From positions 77,591,757 to 77,655,756 of the forward strand of contig NC_077238.1 in assembly GCF_947179165.1 (NCBI RefSeq): a DNA stretch of 64,000 nucleotides. The letters are read 5' to 3'. Position numbers and translations under genes: made by a program. Numbering within the stretch: position 1 is the stretch's first letter; each line of letters starts with the position of its first letter. Below are positions 33,701-46,335 of this stretch, one piece after another. The notes under the pieces were generated by a model. That model did no database searches. It had not been told where the DNA came from and saw only the letters and a program-made list of their open reading frames with translations. This DNA is from Solanum dulcamara. Lineage: Eukaryota; Streptophyta; Magnoliopsida; Solanales; Solanaceae.

Positions 33701-36700
33701 TTTCGTGTGTGTTAGCTATGGATATTTTTGCTGAACTGGCTTCTAGTAGATTTTTCTCGAAAACCATTATGGAACCCTCTGTAGGTAACTCAGGGATCAG
33801 TACGTGCGACTTTGGCATGATCCACAGTGTGTTCATAGCATTTAGAGGCTGCACAAGCGAAATTAGGCAATTTCGCCATTTTTGTGTGTTAGCCTATGGA
33901 TATTTTTGGTTTCGGTGGATTTTCTCGAAAACTATTATGAGACCCTCCATAGGTACTTGGGGAATCAGTTAGTGTGTCCTCGGCATGATCCACTGTGCAT
34001 TCATAGCATTTAGGGGCCGCACAAGCGAAATTAGGCGATTTCACCATCTTTTCGTATGTGTTAGCCCATGGATATTTTTAGTAAACTATTTTTGGTGGAT
34101 TTTTCTCAAAAACCATTATAGGACCCTCTTTAGTACTCTAAGAGATCTGTACGTGCAATATTAGCACGATCTATGTAACGTTCATAGAAATTAGGTGACG
34201 CATAAGCGGAATTAGGCAATTTTGCCATTTTTTTGTGTGTATTAGCCATGGATATTATTGGTGAATAGGATTTCGGGGGATATTTTCTTGAAAACCATTA
34301 TGGGACCCTATGTAGGTACCTAAGGGATCATTACGTGCGGCCTCGACATGATCCTCGCGATTTAATAGCATTTTGGAGCCATATAAGCGGAATTAGGCGA
34401 TTTTATCATCTTTTAGTGTGTGTTTGCCTAGAGATATTTTTGGTGAACTAGCTTTATGTGGATTTTCTTGAAAACCATTATAGGACCCTCCATTGGTACC
34501 AATGGGATCAGTATATGTAGTCTCGGCATTATCCATGATGTATTCATAGCATTTAGGGGTTGCACAAAAGGAATTAGACAATTTCACCATTTTTCGTGTG
34601 TATTAGACCATGAATATTTTAGTGAATTAGCTTTCGGAGAATTTTTATCGGAAACCATTATGGAACCCTTCATAGGTACTCGGGGGATTAGTACATGCGA
34701 CCTCGGCACCATCCATGACACGTTCATTGAAGTTATGAGACGGATAAATTAGGCGATTTCGTCATCTTTTTGTGTGTGTTAGCTTATTTATATTTGGAGA
34801 ACTAACTTTCAGTGAATTTTTCTTGAAAACCATTATTGGACTCTACGTAGGTACTTGGGGGATCAGTACGTAAGACCTCAACACGATCCACAATGCGTTT
34901 ACCGCATTTATGGGCCGCACAAGAAAAATTAGCTATTTCATCATCTTTTCGTATATGTTAGTTCATAGATATTTTTGGTGAACTGCCTTCCGATGAATTT
35001 TTCTCAAAAACCATAATGGGACCCTTCATATTTACCTGAGGTATCTTTACGTGTAGCCTCGACATGAATCACAATGTTTTCATAGCATTTAGGGGCCGCA
35101 CAAACGTAATTAAGTGATTTCGCTATTTTTTCGAGTATGTTAACCCATTGATATTTTTGTTGAACTGGCTTCAAGTGGACTTTTCTCGAAAGACATTATG
35201 GGACCCTACATAGGTATCCGAGGGATCAGTACATGTAGCCTCAGCATGATCCACTGCGATTTCAAAGCATTTAGGAATCGCACAAGTGGAACTAGATAAT
35301 TTCACCATATTTTCGTGTGTGCTAGTCCAGGGATATTTTTGATGAACTGGCCTCTGGTGGATTTTGCACAGAAACTTTTATGGGATCCTCCATAGGTACC
35401 CAAAAAATTAGTATATGCGGCCTCAAAACAATACACGATGCGCTCATTGCATTAAGATGCTGCACAAGTAGAATTAGGCGATTTCGCCATCTTTTCATGT
35501 GTGTTTGTCGATGGATATTTTTGGTGAACTGGCTTCTGGTGAATTTTTCTAAGAATCTAATATGGGACCCTCTATAGGTACGCGGGGTATCGTTACGTGC
35601 GACCTATACATAATCTACGACGCATTCATAGCATTTAGGGGATGCATAAAATGAATTAGGCTATTTAGCCATATTTTCTTGTGTGTTAGCCCATTGATAT
35701 TTTGGTGAACTAACTTCCGATGGATTTTTCTTAGAAACTATTATGGACCTTCGGTAGGTACACGAGGTATCAGTACATGTGGCCTCAAAATGATCCACGA
35801 CACGTTCGTAGCATTTTGGGGGCGCATAAGTGGAATTAGGCAATTTCACCATCTTTTTGTGTGTTAGTCCAGGAATATTTTTGAAGAAATAGCCTCCAAT
35901 GGATTTTTATCAAAAACTATTATGGGATCCTTCGTAGGTACCTGAGGAATCATTACGTGTGGTGTCGACACAATCCATGGTGCATTTATTATATTTATAT
36001 GCCGCACAAGTAGAATTAGGCGATCTCGCCGTCTTTTTATGTGTATTAGCCCATAGATATTTTTGGTGAACTGACTTCAGATTGATTTTTCTCAAAATCT
36101 ATTATGGTACCCTCTATAGGTATCCAAGGGATCAGTACGTGCGGCCTCTACATAATCTACAATGCGTTCATAGTATTTAGAGGTCGTAGAAGCAAAATTA
36201 GGCGATTTCTCTATATTTTCTTATATGTTAGCCCATTTAAATTTTTGGTGAACTGGTTTCCGCTGGATTTTTCTCGGAAACCATTATAGGACATTCGGTA
36301 GGTGCACAAGGTATCAGTTCATGTGGCCTCAGCACGATACACGGTACGTTCGTAGCATTTAGGGGCCGTACAAATAGAATTAGGTGATTTTGCCATCTTT
36401 TCGTGTGTGTTAACCTATTGATATTTTTGGTGAACTGGATTTTGATGGATTTTTCTCAGAATCAATTATGGAAACATTTGTAGGTACCCAAGGGATCAAT
36501 ATGTGCGGCCTCTACATGATCCAAGATGCGTTCGTAGCATTTAGGGGCTTCAGAAGCAGAACTACGCGATTTTGCCATATTTTCGTGTGTGTTAGCCTAT
36601 TAATATTTTTGATGAGCTGACTTTCAGTTGATTTTTCTTCAAAAATGTTATGATACCCTCAGTAGGTACATGGGGGATTAGTACGTGCGCCCTAAACATG

Positions 36701-37115
36701 ATCCACGGCACGTTCGTGGCATTTAGTGGCCACATAAGCAAAATTAGGCGATTTTGCCATCTTTTAATGTCAATTAACCCACGAATATTTTTGGTGAACT
36801 GCTTCCGGTTGATTTTTTGATGAAAAACTTTATGGGATCCTACGTAAGTATACAAATGATCATTACGTGCGACCTCGATGGGATTCAAGGTACGTTCGTA
36901 GGATTTTGGAGGCACATAAGCGGAATTAGGTGATTTAGCCATCTTTTCGTGTGTGTTAGCCCACAAATATTTTTGGTGAGCTGACTTTGGATGAATTTTT
37001 CTTAAAAACCATTATGGGACTCTCCATAGGTACCAGGGAATCAATACGTGCGGCCTCGATATGATCCACGGTACATTGATAACATTTATGGGCTGCACAA
37101 GAAGAATTAGGCAAC
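30751..37115. repeat. Module S block 1, about 35 monomers of ~182 bp
   Basis: The spacing between successive CATTTAGG landmarks (for example 31111 to 31293) is 182 bp. Monomers are head-to-tail with point changes and small indels. The block ends abruptly at the solo LTR. Confidence 0.9.
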
Positions 37116-39973
37116 TGTACTAGTGATAGGCAACACTGATTAATGCAAGTTTGTAGTAACATTACCCACCTGACCCTCAACCATCCAGGTGGGACCCAAT
37201 GGACTCCCTCATTCAGTCATGTGGTGTACTGGCTAGAGGGGCCTATAAGGGACGCGGGAAGTCTATCTACACTTCTTGGGCCCGAACCAGATCTTACATA
37301 AATATATAAAATCTCCATAATGGTACCTAATAGTGAGCAGCCAAGCCGATGTAGAAAGGGTGACACCGTACTGGATAATCTAGTACAGTCTAAGGCATCC
37401 CGAATACATCCAATGTATAAATAGGTGATGCTTCATCGAATAATCAATAAAACTGAGCGCATCCTCGATGCCTCTGAATCTATCAGTATAAAGAAGCACG
37501 TCCTCGATGTCTCGTAGATCACAAAACTAGTATCCAATAGCCTAGGTGGTACGATTACCTTTAAAACCAGTTTAAAAGTAGTAAAATTGAGAGGAAACCT
37601 TACAAAAAAAAGTAGTTAAAAACCAATAAAATACTAGAATCGTACCACAAAATGAGTGAATATGTTCAATTAATGCAAGCATGCCATTACCAACATCTAA
37701 ACAAGAAACACACAATACAAATAGTAACATTGAGCTAAACCACACTGTCAGGGTAAAAAGGGACTAACTTGGGATCCAGTCGCTCATTAAGCACAGCCTT
37801 GGGCCCAATCAAAAGGTTATAGACAAAGAGGCATTCTAAGCCTATAGCTAAATAAAAGCGAACAATTGAGACATGACTCAAAATCGGTAGGGGAGAAATA
37901 TCTCTAGGTTCGATGCCCTACCCCAAAATCTGCCACCTCAATTCCTAACGAGCACAGCCAAACCTACGACTACGATGAGCCCAGAGGTCTCAAGCACTAG
38001 CATAAAGGGTATCCTATCCATAATAAACCCTATCGGAAGCTACGCCTAACTAAGAAGGTAATAAACACCTGATAAAACCTAGCCTAAGGCCATCAATATC
38101 ATCCCTAAACAAGATAATAATGATAATTCAACACCACAACCAAAGCCCACAACCTAATCTAAGGATATTACGAAACTATTCTAGCCTAAAGCTCACCCGG
38201 GAATAAGAAAACGGAATCGTATGAGGGGAACGCTAATCTCGGTAAATACTCACCTAAGTCACATGTAAAATATACTACATGATATCTAATAGAGTTCAGG
38301 CAAAAGGGGAAGACTATAGCCTACCTCGAAGCCGAACACACGTGCTCCAAGTCCACTTTCTGGTAGCGTTTCTCTCCAAACAAAACTCCAAATGCTTCCA
38401 CACTTTCAAATTATTAATAGACACATCAATACCAGCATTTTGACATCAAGAACATAATTTTCGGAGTCGAATCCAAAATTGGGTCAAAATTGGAATTTCG
38501 GGACCCGCAATGGAAATCTTGAAAATGACTCAGTGAAAAGGTGCGTTTGAACTTAATAAACTTGTTTTCCAAATTACAATACATTCTGATGCTCAAAATC
38601 AAGAAAAGCTCTCATGCATAATTTTCACCATTAATGGAGAATACAAGAAAGAGGGCAGTCCCCTAGGGACGTAATTTACCTCTAACGACACTTCAACAGA
38701 TGAAACTAATCATACCACAATGTTCCTTATGAAAAAACCCACAACTTAGCCTAAGAATCACTAAAAACGAAGTTGAAACGACCACAAAATCGAATTTCAA
38801 ATTTCATAGGAAATCTTGCTCGAAAATGAAAGAACAGATAAATTTGAGATTTTACCTCACACAAAACCCTCCCCTAGAGATTCCGAGCTCGCCAACAGTT
38901 TTCTCAAAAATATCTCTTAAATATAGACTCTTGAATCACCATATTTGGATTTTAAAAACTCAAGAAATCGAGGTTCAAAGTTGAGAGAAAAGCTGGAAAA
39001 AAATCTGCACTATGCACTAGATTTTCTATTTATTGTTATATTTAAAGTCTCCGAATGGACCCACGAAATTCTTTCAGAACACGATAGAAATAAATTAGAT
39101 ATGCTACCCCACTAAATTCAAAGTTTTGAACTCAATAGCACATTCAAAATTTTCATATAAGGTCATTTTAATCTAAAGTATGTCCCACACCCAAGTACCA
39201 TTTTAAGTCACATTCCACAATGGGCCTCGAGAATAGACCGGAAGCCTCAGGAAGAGAATGAAGGGTTGTTCCAAACTAATTCAATATTTCAGAACTAACC
39301 ATCCTATGAGAATTTTTATCTGATCGCGTTTTACAAGAATGTTGACCAAAGTCAATCATAAGCTAACTTTTCAAGTCAAATGCGTCAAATGACGTCAAAT
39401 GAGTATCGATTACCTTGATACACATATCGACAATGCTACTAACCTAATTTGACCATTCCAAAGCTGATGGAACCATCATAATTTTAATTCAAGGCCTCTT
39501 TTATCCGGAACTCTAAAAATTGCAACTAAACTAATTTAGGCCTTCAAAATATCACAATGGACTTTGGACCTCTAAAAATTCAACCAACACTTCTTCTAGA
39601 CCAAAACCCATCCCCCAAATCCACCCGAGTTGTCAAATTCAATTTTGAGCATCAGAATTTTGAAAGTTGACCAAAGTCAAACTTTGGCCTAAAATTCATC
39701 AAATTCCCAACTCAAGACCTCAAATCTTTGTTACAACTCTAAAATTGATTTCGTAAACTCTCCTAGACCAATTTCTACATTCCAGAGCTGTTGGAATCAA
39801 TGCAATTTCATTCTAAGATCTGTAGTTCCGATTGACCCCAAATACTCTACTTTTTATAGGATTTTCAAAAATCAACACCCGATACCAATCCAAAATGACT
39901 CGGGACAACTAAAGAGAGGAGGTAAGATGGTCATTTTATGAAAATTTAAAAAATGACCTTTAGGGTCATTACA
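37116..39973 (-). mobile_element. Solo LTR of a Gypsy-type element inside the satellite
   Basis: On the minus strand it begins TGTAATGACCCTAAAGGTC and ends CACTAGTACA, giving TG...CA tips and a start common to Solanaceae Gypsy LTRs. It is 2858 bp with no coding domains. The flanks GCAAC and GGTAC do not form a clean TSD, and the satellite phase differs on the two sides. The exact element family is not assigned. Confidence 0.7.
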
Positions 39974-40080
39974 GGTACGATCACAATGCATTCGTAGCAT
40001 TTAGGGGTCGCACAAGTAGAATTAGGCAATTTTGCCATCTTTTTGTGTGTGTTAGTCTATAGATATTTTTGGTGAACACG
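39974..40080. repeat. Partial module S
   Basis: About half a monomer (GGTACGATC...CATTTAGGGGTCGCACAAG...GATATTTTTGGTGAAC) between the solo LTR and the first GTGCC array. Confidence 0.75.
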
Positions 40081-40465
40081 GTGCCATAGTACCATGGTTC
40101 CATGGTGCCCGAGTGCACCGGTGCCAAGGTGACTTTGTGCCTTCACACCTCGATGATCGGCCCATGGTCCTATGGTGCTCAGGTGCACACGGTGCCATTG
40201 TGCCATTATTCCTTGGTGCCCAGGTGCACACGATGCCATGGTGCCTTAGTGCACCAGTGCCAAGGTTCCTTGATGCCTGGGTAGCCGATTCCATGGTGCC
40301 CGGGTGCATACGGTTCCATGGTGCCATTAATCCTTGGTGCACGGGTGCACATGATGCCATGGTATCTTAGTGCATGGGTGCACCGGTGCCATGGTGCCTT
40401 GGTGCACCGGTGCTATGGTGACCGAAGACATTGGTACCATGGCGTTCGGGTACACCGATGCCATG
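40081..40465. repeat. Module M1: GTGCC minisatellite
   Basis: Repeats of GGTGCCATGGTGCC, GGTGCCCGGGTGCAC and CACCGGTGCCA. It starts straight after GGTGAAC of a monomer and ends in GATGCCATGACG before GTTCATAGAATTTAGGG. Open frames on both strands are by-products. Confidence 0.85.
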
Positions 40466-40872
40466 ACGTGTTCATAGAATTTAGGGATGGTACAAGCGTA
40501 TATAGATATAGATACAAACATATTATAAATGATTATACAAATACTATACATAAAGAGTGTGCTTGAAATGAAGAAAAACATTATGTCAAGAGAATTCATA
40601 TGTAATTTAACAAAACAATGTGAATTTTCATAGATAAATTTTTATATAATATTATATATTGAGATACATATCATAATATTTATGTTGAACTGTATATTTT
40701 TAAAAACTTATAAAATTTGTTCATAAATTACATTTAGTGAATGCGATTTATGCCTTATCATTTATCTTTTCATTTTTTCTTCCATTTTTTGATATTTCAG
40801 CTGAGGTTAAAGTGGAATTTGGAATATCGGATAAAAATCCTCATGATTAAGCATAAAAATACTCTTCATAAT
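40466..40872. repeat. Module A1: AT-rich unit
   Basis: GTTCATAGAATTTAGGG, then AAATGATTATAC, GAGTGTGCTTGAAATGAAG, AATTTAACAAAACAATGTG, ATATTGAGATACATATCAT, the near-palindrome region GTGAATGCGATTTATGCC, and GATTAAGCATAAAAA before monomers resume. Confidence 0.8.
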
Positions 40873-42125
40873 CCTTTAGGGGTTGCACTAGCGCAATTAC
40901 GCCATTTTGCCATTTTGCCATTTTTTGTATGTGTTAATCCATGGATATTTTTTATGAACTGGCTTCTGGTGGATTTTTCTCAAAAACCATAATGGGATCC
41001 TCCGTAGATACCTAGGGTATTATTATGTTCGGCCTCGGCATAATGCACATTGCGTTTATAATATTTAGGGGCCGCACACACAGAATATGGGGATATTGCC
41101 TTTTTTGTGTGGTATCAGCACGATCCACGATGGATTTATAGCATTTAGGGAATGCACAAGCAGAATTAGGCGATTTATCTATCTTTTTGTGTGTGTTAGC
41201 CCATTGATATTTTTGATGAACTAGCTTCCAGTGGATTTTTCTCTAAAACCATTATGGTACCCTCCGTAGGTACTTAGGGTACCATTGCGTGTGGCCTCGA
41301 CATGATTCACAGCGTGTTCATAGTATTTTGGGGCCGCACAAGCGAAATTAGATGATTTCACCATCTTTTCATGTGTGTTAGCCCATATATATTTTTGGTG
41401 AACTGGATTCCAGTGGATTTTTCTCAAAAACCATTATGGTATTCTTTGTAGGTACTTAGGGGATTGGTAACTGTGGCGTTATCATGATACACGATGCGTT
41501 AATAGTATAATAGGGGGCCACACAAGTGGAATTAGACAATTTTTGCCATTTTTTCGTGTGTGTTAGCCCATAGATATTTTTGTTGTACTAGCTTCTAATG
41601 GATTTTTCTCGAAAACCATTATAGGATCCTCAGGTTCCTGGGGATCAGTACGTATTGCCTCAGCCCGATCCACAATGCCTTTATAGAATTTAAGAGCTGC
41701 ACAAGCAGAATTAGGCGATTTCGTCGTCTTTTCATTTGTGTTAGCCAATGAATATTTTTGCTGAACTGGCTTTCGGTAGATTTTTCTTAGAAATCATTAT
41801 AGGAACCTCCGTAGGTATCATAGGATTGATACGTGCAGCCTCAACATAATTCATGGTACGTTCATAGCAATAATGGGATGCACAAGAAGAATTAGGCAAT
41901 TTCACCATCTTTTCGTTTGCTTAGCCCATGGATATTTTTGGGGCACTAGCTTCCAATGAATTTTTCTCAAAAAATGTTATGGGACTCTCCGAGGTATTCG
42001 TGGAATCGATATGTGTGGCTTTAGTACGATTCACAATGTGTTTGTAGTATTTAGGGGTCGTACAAGCGGAATTAAGCGATTTCGCCATCTTTTCGTGTAT
42101 GTTAGTCCATAGATATTTTTGGTGA
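40873..42125. repeat. Module S block, about 7 monomers
   Basis: Monomers with the standard landmarks. One near 41090-41115 is internally shortened. Confidence 0.85.
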
Positions 42126-42390
42126 ATAGGGTGCCATCATGCCATCATGCCAGGGTGACTTTGTTACTTGACGCCATGGTGACCGGTGTATACGGTGGCA
42201 TGGTGCCCGGGTGCAAAAGGTGCCATGGTTCTATGGAGCCTTGGTGTCTGAGTGCACCGGTGCCAAGGTGCCTTGATGCCCGAGTAGTCGGTGCCATGGT
42301 GCACTGGTGCAAACGATTCCATTGTGCCATTATTCCTTGGTGCCCAAATGCATTGATTCCATGGTGTACGAGTGTACCGGTGCCATGGTG
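42126..42390. repeat. Module M2: GTGCC minisatellite
   Basis: Starts after GATATTTTTGGTGAAT. Units such as GGTGCCATGGTTC and GAGTGCACCGGTGCCA. It ends in GGTGCCATGGTGCGTTTATAG. Confidence 0.85.
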
Positions 42391-42790
42391 CGTTTATAGA
42401 ATTTAGAGGTCGCACAAACATATATAGATGTCTATACAAACTTATTATATACGACTAGACACATACTATACATAAAAAGTGTGCTTGAAATGAAGAAAAA
42501 ATCATGTCAAGAGAATTTATATTTAATTTAACAAACAATGTGAATTTTCATAGAAAATTCTTATATAATATTATATATTGAGATACATATCATAATATTT
42601 ATGTTGGACTATATATTTTTGTAAATTACAAATTTTTTCAGAAATTGCATTCAGTAAATGCTATTTATGCCTTATCATTCATCTTTATATTGTTTTCTTC
42701 CATTTTTTGATATTTGAGCTGAGGTTAACGTGGAGTTTGGAATATTGGATCAAAAAGCTCACGATTAAGCATAAAAAACTCTTGGTAAGC
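42391..42790. repeat. Module A2: AT-rich unit
   Basis: Collinear with A1 (GTGTGCTTGAAATGAAG, AACAAACAATGTG, GATACATATCATAATATTT, GCATTCAGTAAATGC, GATTAAGCATAAAAAAC). Confidence 0.8.
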
Positions 42791-45770
42791 ATTTAGGGGC
42801 CGCACAAGTGGAATAAGGCCATTCCGCCATTTTTTATATGTATTAGCTCATTGATATTTTTGATGAATTAGCTTCTGGTGGATTTTTCTCGGAAACTATT
42901 ATGGAACCCTCCTTAAGTACCCGAGGATCATTATGTGCGGTTTAGGAATGATCCACATTGTGTTCATAGCATTTAGAGCCCACACAAGCGGAATAAGTCG
43001 ATTTTGCCTTTTTTGTGTTAGCCCATTAATATTTTTGGTGAACTAGATTTCGGTGCATTTTTTACGAAAATCATCATGGGACCCTCCATAGTTGTCCGGA
43101 AAAAATGTGATCCCGGCATGATCCACGATTAGTTCATAGCATTTAGGGCCGCACAGGCAGAATTAGACGATTTAGCTATTTTTTTGTGTGTGTTACTCTA
43201 TGGATATTTTTGTTGAACTGGTTTTGGGGTATTTTTCTCAGAAACCATTATGGACCCTTCATAGGTACACAGAGGATTATTTTTTACAGTTTCATCATGA
43301 TCCACGATGCAATCACAACATTTAGGGGTCGCACAAGTTGAATTATGCGATTTTGCTATCTTTTCATGTGTGTTAGCCCATGGATGTTTTTGGTGAACTG
43401 GCTTTCGGTGGATATTTCTCAAAAACCATTGTAGGACCCTCTGTAGTTATCTAAGTAATCAGTACGTGAGGCATCTCCATGATCCACAGCACGTTCATAG
43501 CATATTGGGATTGCATAAGCGAAATTAGGCGATTTTGCTATTTATTTGTGTGTGTTAGCCTATTGATATTTCTGGTTAACTGGCTTCTGTTGGAATTTTT
43601 GCGAAAATCATTATGGGACCTTACATAGATACTCGAGGGATCAGTATGTGTGGCCTCGGCATGATACACAGTGCGTTCATTGCATTTGAGGTCGCACAAG
43701 CGAAATTTGGCAATTTTGCCATCTTTTTGTGTATGTTACCCCAAGGATATTTTGGGTGAACTGGCCGTCGGTTTATTTTTCTCAAAAACCATTATGGTGC
43801 CCTTTGCAAGTTACTGAGGATCAGTATGTGTGGCCTCGGCATGATCCATGACGCTTTCATTGCATTTAGGGGCTGCACAAGCAGAATTAGGCGATTTTGC
43901 CATCTTTCGTGTGTGTTAGCCATGGATATTTTTTGTGAAATGTCTTCTGTTAGTTTTTTTCATGGAAACCATCATGGGACCCTCTATACTTACCCGAGGA
44001 ATCAGTACATGTGACCTTGTCATGATCCACATCTTGTTCATCCTTTTAGGAAACACAAAAGTAGAATTGGACAATTTTGTCATCTTTGCGTGTATATTAG
44101 GCCATGAATATTTTTTATAAACTGGCTTATGGTGGATTTTTCTTAAAAGAAGTTGTGAGATACTCTGTAGGTAGCCTATGGATTAGTACGTGTGGCCTCG
44201 ACATGATCCACGATGCCTTAATAGCATTTGGGGCCGCACAAGCAAAATTTGGTGATTTCGTTATTTTTTCGTTTGTGTTAGCCCATTGATATTTTGGTAA
44301 ACTGGCTTCCGATGGATTTTTCTCAAAAATCATTATGCGAGCCTCCGTAGAATACAATGGATCAGTACGTGTGGCTTCAGCACAATTCACGATATTTTCA
44401 TAGTATTTAAGGGCTGGACAAGCGGAATTAAGCGATTTTGTCATTTTTCATGTGTTAGCCCATAAATATTTTGGAGAACTAACTTCAATGAATTTTTATT
44501 GGAAACCATTATGGGACCATCCATAGGTACACGGGGGATCATTATGTGCAGCCTCATCATTAGGGGTGCTCACGGTTCAATTTGGATCGGTTTTTATTTA
44601 AAAAATAACCAAACCAATTGAGCCGGTTTTTCAAATTATCAAATCAAACCAAACCAAACTATATCGGTTTTTACTATTCGGTTTTTATCGGTTTTTATCG
44701 GTTTTTTCGGTTTTTATCGGTTTTTAAAATACCTTGTAGTCACTATTTGAATAAATAGAAAATAAATTTCAAAAGTATTTTCATATTATAAATTTCATTG
44801 TAGCTAGTAGCTACTAGCCAAGATTGACGCATACATGTTTAATAATAGAGAATGACTCACCTAAAGTTTTACTATTTGTAATTGTGAGTAGCTTTTCTGC
44901 GTATGAAGTCTATATTTTATTTATTTTTACTTTATTTAGTATAATTCAAAAGAATGGCCCAAGATCAAAAATATAAAAACTCAATATAAATTGTATTTTT
45001 TTCATAAAAAAATTTAAACACACACATATATATACAAATTTAATTTTTAAAATATGTATATATAAAGTCAGTTTGGTTCGGTTTTTTCGGTTTTTTTTAG
45101 ACTTGAAACCAAAACCCAACCAAATATAGTCGGTTTTTAAATTTAAAAACCAAACCAAATCAAACCAAATAAATGTCGGGGTTTTTTTCCGGTTTGGTTT
45201 GGTTATCGGTTTGGTTCGATTTTTTGATTTTTCATGTTCAGCCCTACTCATCATGATCCACAGCGAGTTTATAGCATTTAAGGGTTACACAAGAAGAATT
45301 AAACAATTTCGCCATTTTTTCATTTGTGTTAGCCCATAGATATTTTTGGTGAACAGGCTTTCGGTGGATTTTACTCTGAAACTATTATGGGACCCTTTGT
45401 AAGTACCAGTGGATTAGTACGTATGGTCTCGTCATGATTTACGGTGCTTTCATAGCATTTTAGGGCTACAAAAGCGGAATTAAGCGATTTCTCTATTATT
45501 TTGTGTGTCCATAGATATTTTTTGTGAATGAACTTTTGGTGGATTTTTCTTAAAAATAATTATGGGATATTCGACATGATACACGGTGCGTTCATAGCAT
45601 TTAGGGTCCGCACAAGTGAAATTAGGCGATTTCGCCATCTTTTCGTGTGTGTTAGTCCATGGATAGTTTGGTGAACAGGTTTCTGGTGGATTTTTAATGA
45701 AAACTATTATGGGACTCTTTGTAGGATATGAGAGATCCGTACGTGCGGCCTCAACATGATTCATGGTGTG
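42791..45770. repeat. Module S block, about 12 monomers, interrupted by a hAT MITE
   Basis: Standard monomers on both sides of the MITE at 44561-45246. Without the MITE and one TSD copy the monomer is continuous. Confidence 0.85.
44561..45246. mobile_element. hAT-type MITE in the satellite
   Basis: Ends TAGGGGTGCTCA and TGTTCAGCCCTA are inverted repeats. The TSD CTCATCAT is perfect on both sides (44553-44560 and 45247-45254). The interior is subterminally rich in CGGTTTTTATCGG and AACCAAACC. There is no transposase. 686 bp. Confidence 0.9.
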
Positions 45771-45935
45771 TGGTGCCATGGTTCCATTATGCCTACGTGC
45801 ACGGGTGCACACGGTGCCATTGTCCCTTGGTGCCCGGGTGCACTAGTGCCATAGTGCCAGGGTGTACTGGTGCCATGGTACCTAAATTCTCCAGTGCTGC
45901 TATGGCGTCTTGATGCACTGGTGCCAAGACGCGTT
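45771..45935. repeat. Module M3: GTGCC minisatellite
   Basis: A short array (GTGCCATGGTTCC, GGTGCCCGGGTGCAC) that begins in a different monomer phase from the other M arrays. Confidence 0.8.
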
Positions 45936-46335
45936 CATAGAATTTAGGGGTTGAATAAGCGTAAATAGATATAGATATAAACTTATAATATACGAATTTA
46001 CACATTCTATACATAAAGATTGTGCTTGACATGAAGAAAACAATGATGTCAAAGAATTTATATGTAATTTAACAAAACAATGTGTATTTTCAAAGATAAA
46101 TTCTTATATAATATTATATATTGAGATATATATCATAATATTTATATTGCATTGTATATTTTTTAAAATTATAAAAAAATTCATAATACGCATTCAGTGA
46201 ATGCAATTTATGCCTTATTATTCATCTTTTCATTTTTTCTTCCATTTTTTGATATTTGAGCCGAGGTTAAAGTGGAGTTTGAAATATTGGATCAAAAGCC
46301 TCATTATTAAGTAGAAAAACACTCTTCGTAAGTAT
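45936..46335. repeat. Module A3: AT-rich unit
   Basis: Collinear with A1. It has CGCATTCAGTGAATGC near 46191 and ends in AAAACACTCTTCGTAAGTA. Confidence 0.8.

Noticed and set aside
30751..37115. CRISPR-like regular repeat spacing
   Set aside because: The whole 182-bp unit is similar, with no unique spacers, in plant nuclear DNA with no cas-like genes. It is a satellite.
40052..40370. His/Trp/Gly-rich open frames on both strands in GTGCC arrays
   Set aside because: The short GC-rich unit rarely makes stop codons in any frame. Both strands are open at once, and there is no start context or domain.
45060..45254. Lys/Thr-rich minus-strand frame ending near 45254
   Set aside because: It lies within the hAT MITE subterminal AACCAAACC repeats and is not a gene.
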